Shown here: positions 5,178 through 5,906 of the stretch, piece by piece
How the letters are laid out: every line of letters begins with the position of its first letter
Position numbering within the stretch: the first letter of the stretch is position 1
DNA from: Parvularculaceae bacterium
GTDB lineage: Bacteria; Pseudomonadota; Alphaproteobacteria; Caulobacterales; Parvularculaceae
Reading direction: 5' to 3'
NCBI GenBank assembly: GCA_027080545.1
Contig: JALWRV010000214.1
Location: 1 to 5,906, forward strand
DNA length: 5,906 bases
Made by a program: the position numbers and the translations under genes
The notes under the pieces: model-generated
The model's input: only the letters and a program-made list of their open reading frames with translations
Database searches by the model: none
What the model was told of the DNA's origin: nothing

Positions 5178-5201
5178 GTAAATTTGTGTAAAATGTGTAA
5201 A
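5178..5201. repeat. Phased GTAAA direct repeats upstream of the usg promoter
   Basis: GTAAA occurs at 5178-5182, 5188-5192 and 5197-5201, and the last two sit in identical TGTGTAAA octamers (5185-5192, 5194-5201). The 9-10 bp period puts all copies on one face of the helix. The block lies about 50-75 bp upstream of the predicted usg transcription start, a usual position for an activator site. Confidence 0.35.
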
Positions 5202-5284
5202 TTAGCAGCCGCCTATTGGGAGTGCTGATGAAGGTTTGATCATATTTAAACCAACAATAATATGGTTAGCGACATTTTAAGTGC

Positions 5285-5906
5285 TTACTGATCCCGCCCG
5301 AAATTGGGGACGTCGGTTTCTTGACCGGCGTCAATAATCGCTTTGCGCACGCCCTTGGCATCTTCTATGGCTTTGAACAGGGTTTCCCCATCGCCCCAGC
5401 GGATCGCCCGCTGCATGATCGCCAGCTCTTCGGAAAAGCGCGACAGCACTTCCAGCAAGGCTTCCTTATTATGCAAAAACACATCGCGCCACATGGTCGG
5501 GTCTGAGGCGGCTATACGGGTGAAATCGCGAAACCCCCCAGCGGCATATTTGACCAGCTCGGCCTCGTGGACATTCTCCATATCTTCTGCGGCCCGCACC
5601 AGAGTGAATGCGATGAGGTGGGGCAAATGGCTGGTCACCGCCAATGCCACATCATGGTGGTCGGCAGCCATTTTAGTGACCAGAGAACCAAGCGCCTGCC
5701 AGAAATTTTCTACCCGCGTCACCGCCTCGGCATAGGCCGCCTCGTCGCGCTGGAGCGGTGTTAAGATGCACCAGCGATTTTCAAACAGCTCGGCAAAGCC
5801 CGCCTCCGGCCCGGAATGTTCGGTGCCCGCAATGGGGTGAGCAGGCACAAACAAAGGCGGCAGGTCTGGCAATTGCGCGAGGCTGTTTTTGACCGAGCCC
5901 ACGAGA
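5285..5906 (-). CDS. tyrA: Prephenate/arogenate dehydrogenase family protein, 5' end outside window
   Basis: The last 206 or so residues are visible; the N-terminal Rossmann NAD(P)-binding part with GxGxxG lies beyond 5906. Counting from the valine at 5902, GSVK at 2-5 corresponds to the end of the nucleotide domain. HPIAGTEHSG at 22-31 holds the catalytic His of the family. SHLPH at 91-95 and GGFRDFTRIAASDPTMWRDVFLHN at 122-145 are the typical helical dimerisation-domain motifs. The enzyme oxidatively decarboxylates prephenate (or arogenate) to 4-hydroxyphenylpyruvate (or tyrosine) in tyrosine biosynthesis; substrate and cofactor preference cannot be read from this part. No ACT domain follows, since the protein stops soon after the helical domain. 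In alphaproteobacteria this gene is often next to hisC; that neighbour would be outside the window. The GTG at 5902 is internal, not the start. Confidence 0.9.
   Translation of the reverse strand, partial: LVGSVKNSLAQLPDLPPLFVPAHPIAGTEHSGPEAGFAELFENRWCILTPLQRDEAAYAEAVTRVENFWQALGSLVTKMAADHHDVALAVTSHLPHLIAFTLVRAAEDMENVHEAELVKYAAGGFRDFTRIAASDPTMWRDVFLHNKEALLEVLSRFSEELAIMQRAIRWGDGETLFKAIEDAKGVRKAIIDAGQETDVPNFGRDQ

Noticed and set aside
1..5906. tRNA, rRNA, CRISPR array, transposase, phage or toxin-antitoxin genes
   Set aside because: None of their hallmarks (cloverleaf, evenly spaced repeats, DDE or integrase motifs, small gene pairs) was seen on either strand.

Overview
The window looks like chromosomal core DNA from an alphaproteobacterium. 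The support is gene content and order: a YdcF-like gene next to ftsX and ftsE, a divergent zinc-ribbon/membrane gene followed by a hypoxanthine-type phosphoribosyltransferase, a Usg-family gene, and a TyrA-type dehydrogenase. Usg proteins are, to my knowledge, essentially alphaproteobacterial. I cannot name a genus. I see no transposase, phage gene, CRISPR array, tRNA or rRNA.

Left block (1-2085, minus strand): ftsE and ftsX are separated by 4 nt and form the ABC-type FtsEX divisome module. After a 90-nt gap comes the 5' part of a YdcF/ElyC/SanA-family membrane protein gene, cut by the window edge, with its own plausible promoter and ribosome binding site.

Middle block (2268-4312, plus strand): this block is divergent from ftsE. 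A 495-residue protein has an N-terminal CxxC/CxxC zinc ribbon, a long acidic variable middle, one membrane span and a conserved-looking C-terminal domain. It is followed 29 nt later by a 175-residue purine phosphoribosyltransferase, probably in the same operon.

Intergenic block (4313-4832, about 520 nt): this is the unusual part. No credible protein is encoded, but it holds a perfect FNR/FixK-type box (TTGAT-N4-ATCAA) inside a longer inverted repeat. It also holds a GC-rich hairpin, an extended imperfect stem-loop of about 20 bp that looks like a structured RNA, a second nested hairpin, and two REP-like palindromes just beyond the 3' end of usg. My main hypothesis is an undescribed, possibly oxygen-regulated small RNA locus, but transcription cannot be shown from sequence alone.

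Right block (4833-5906, minus strand): usg is a 90-residue protein of unknown function with a good promoter and ribosome binding site. Upstream of it is the C-terminal two thirds or so of a prephenate/arogenate dehydrogenase (tyrosine biosynthesis), running off the right edge. The 179-nt gap between them is AT-rich and holds helically phased GTAAA repeats that could be a regulator site for usg.
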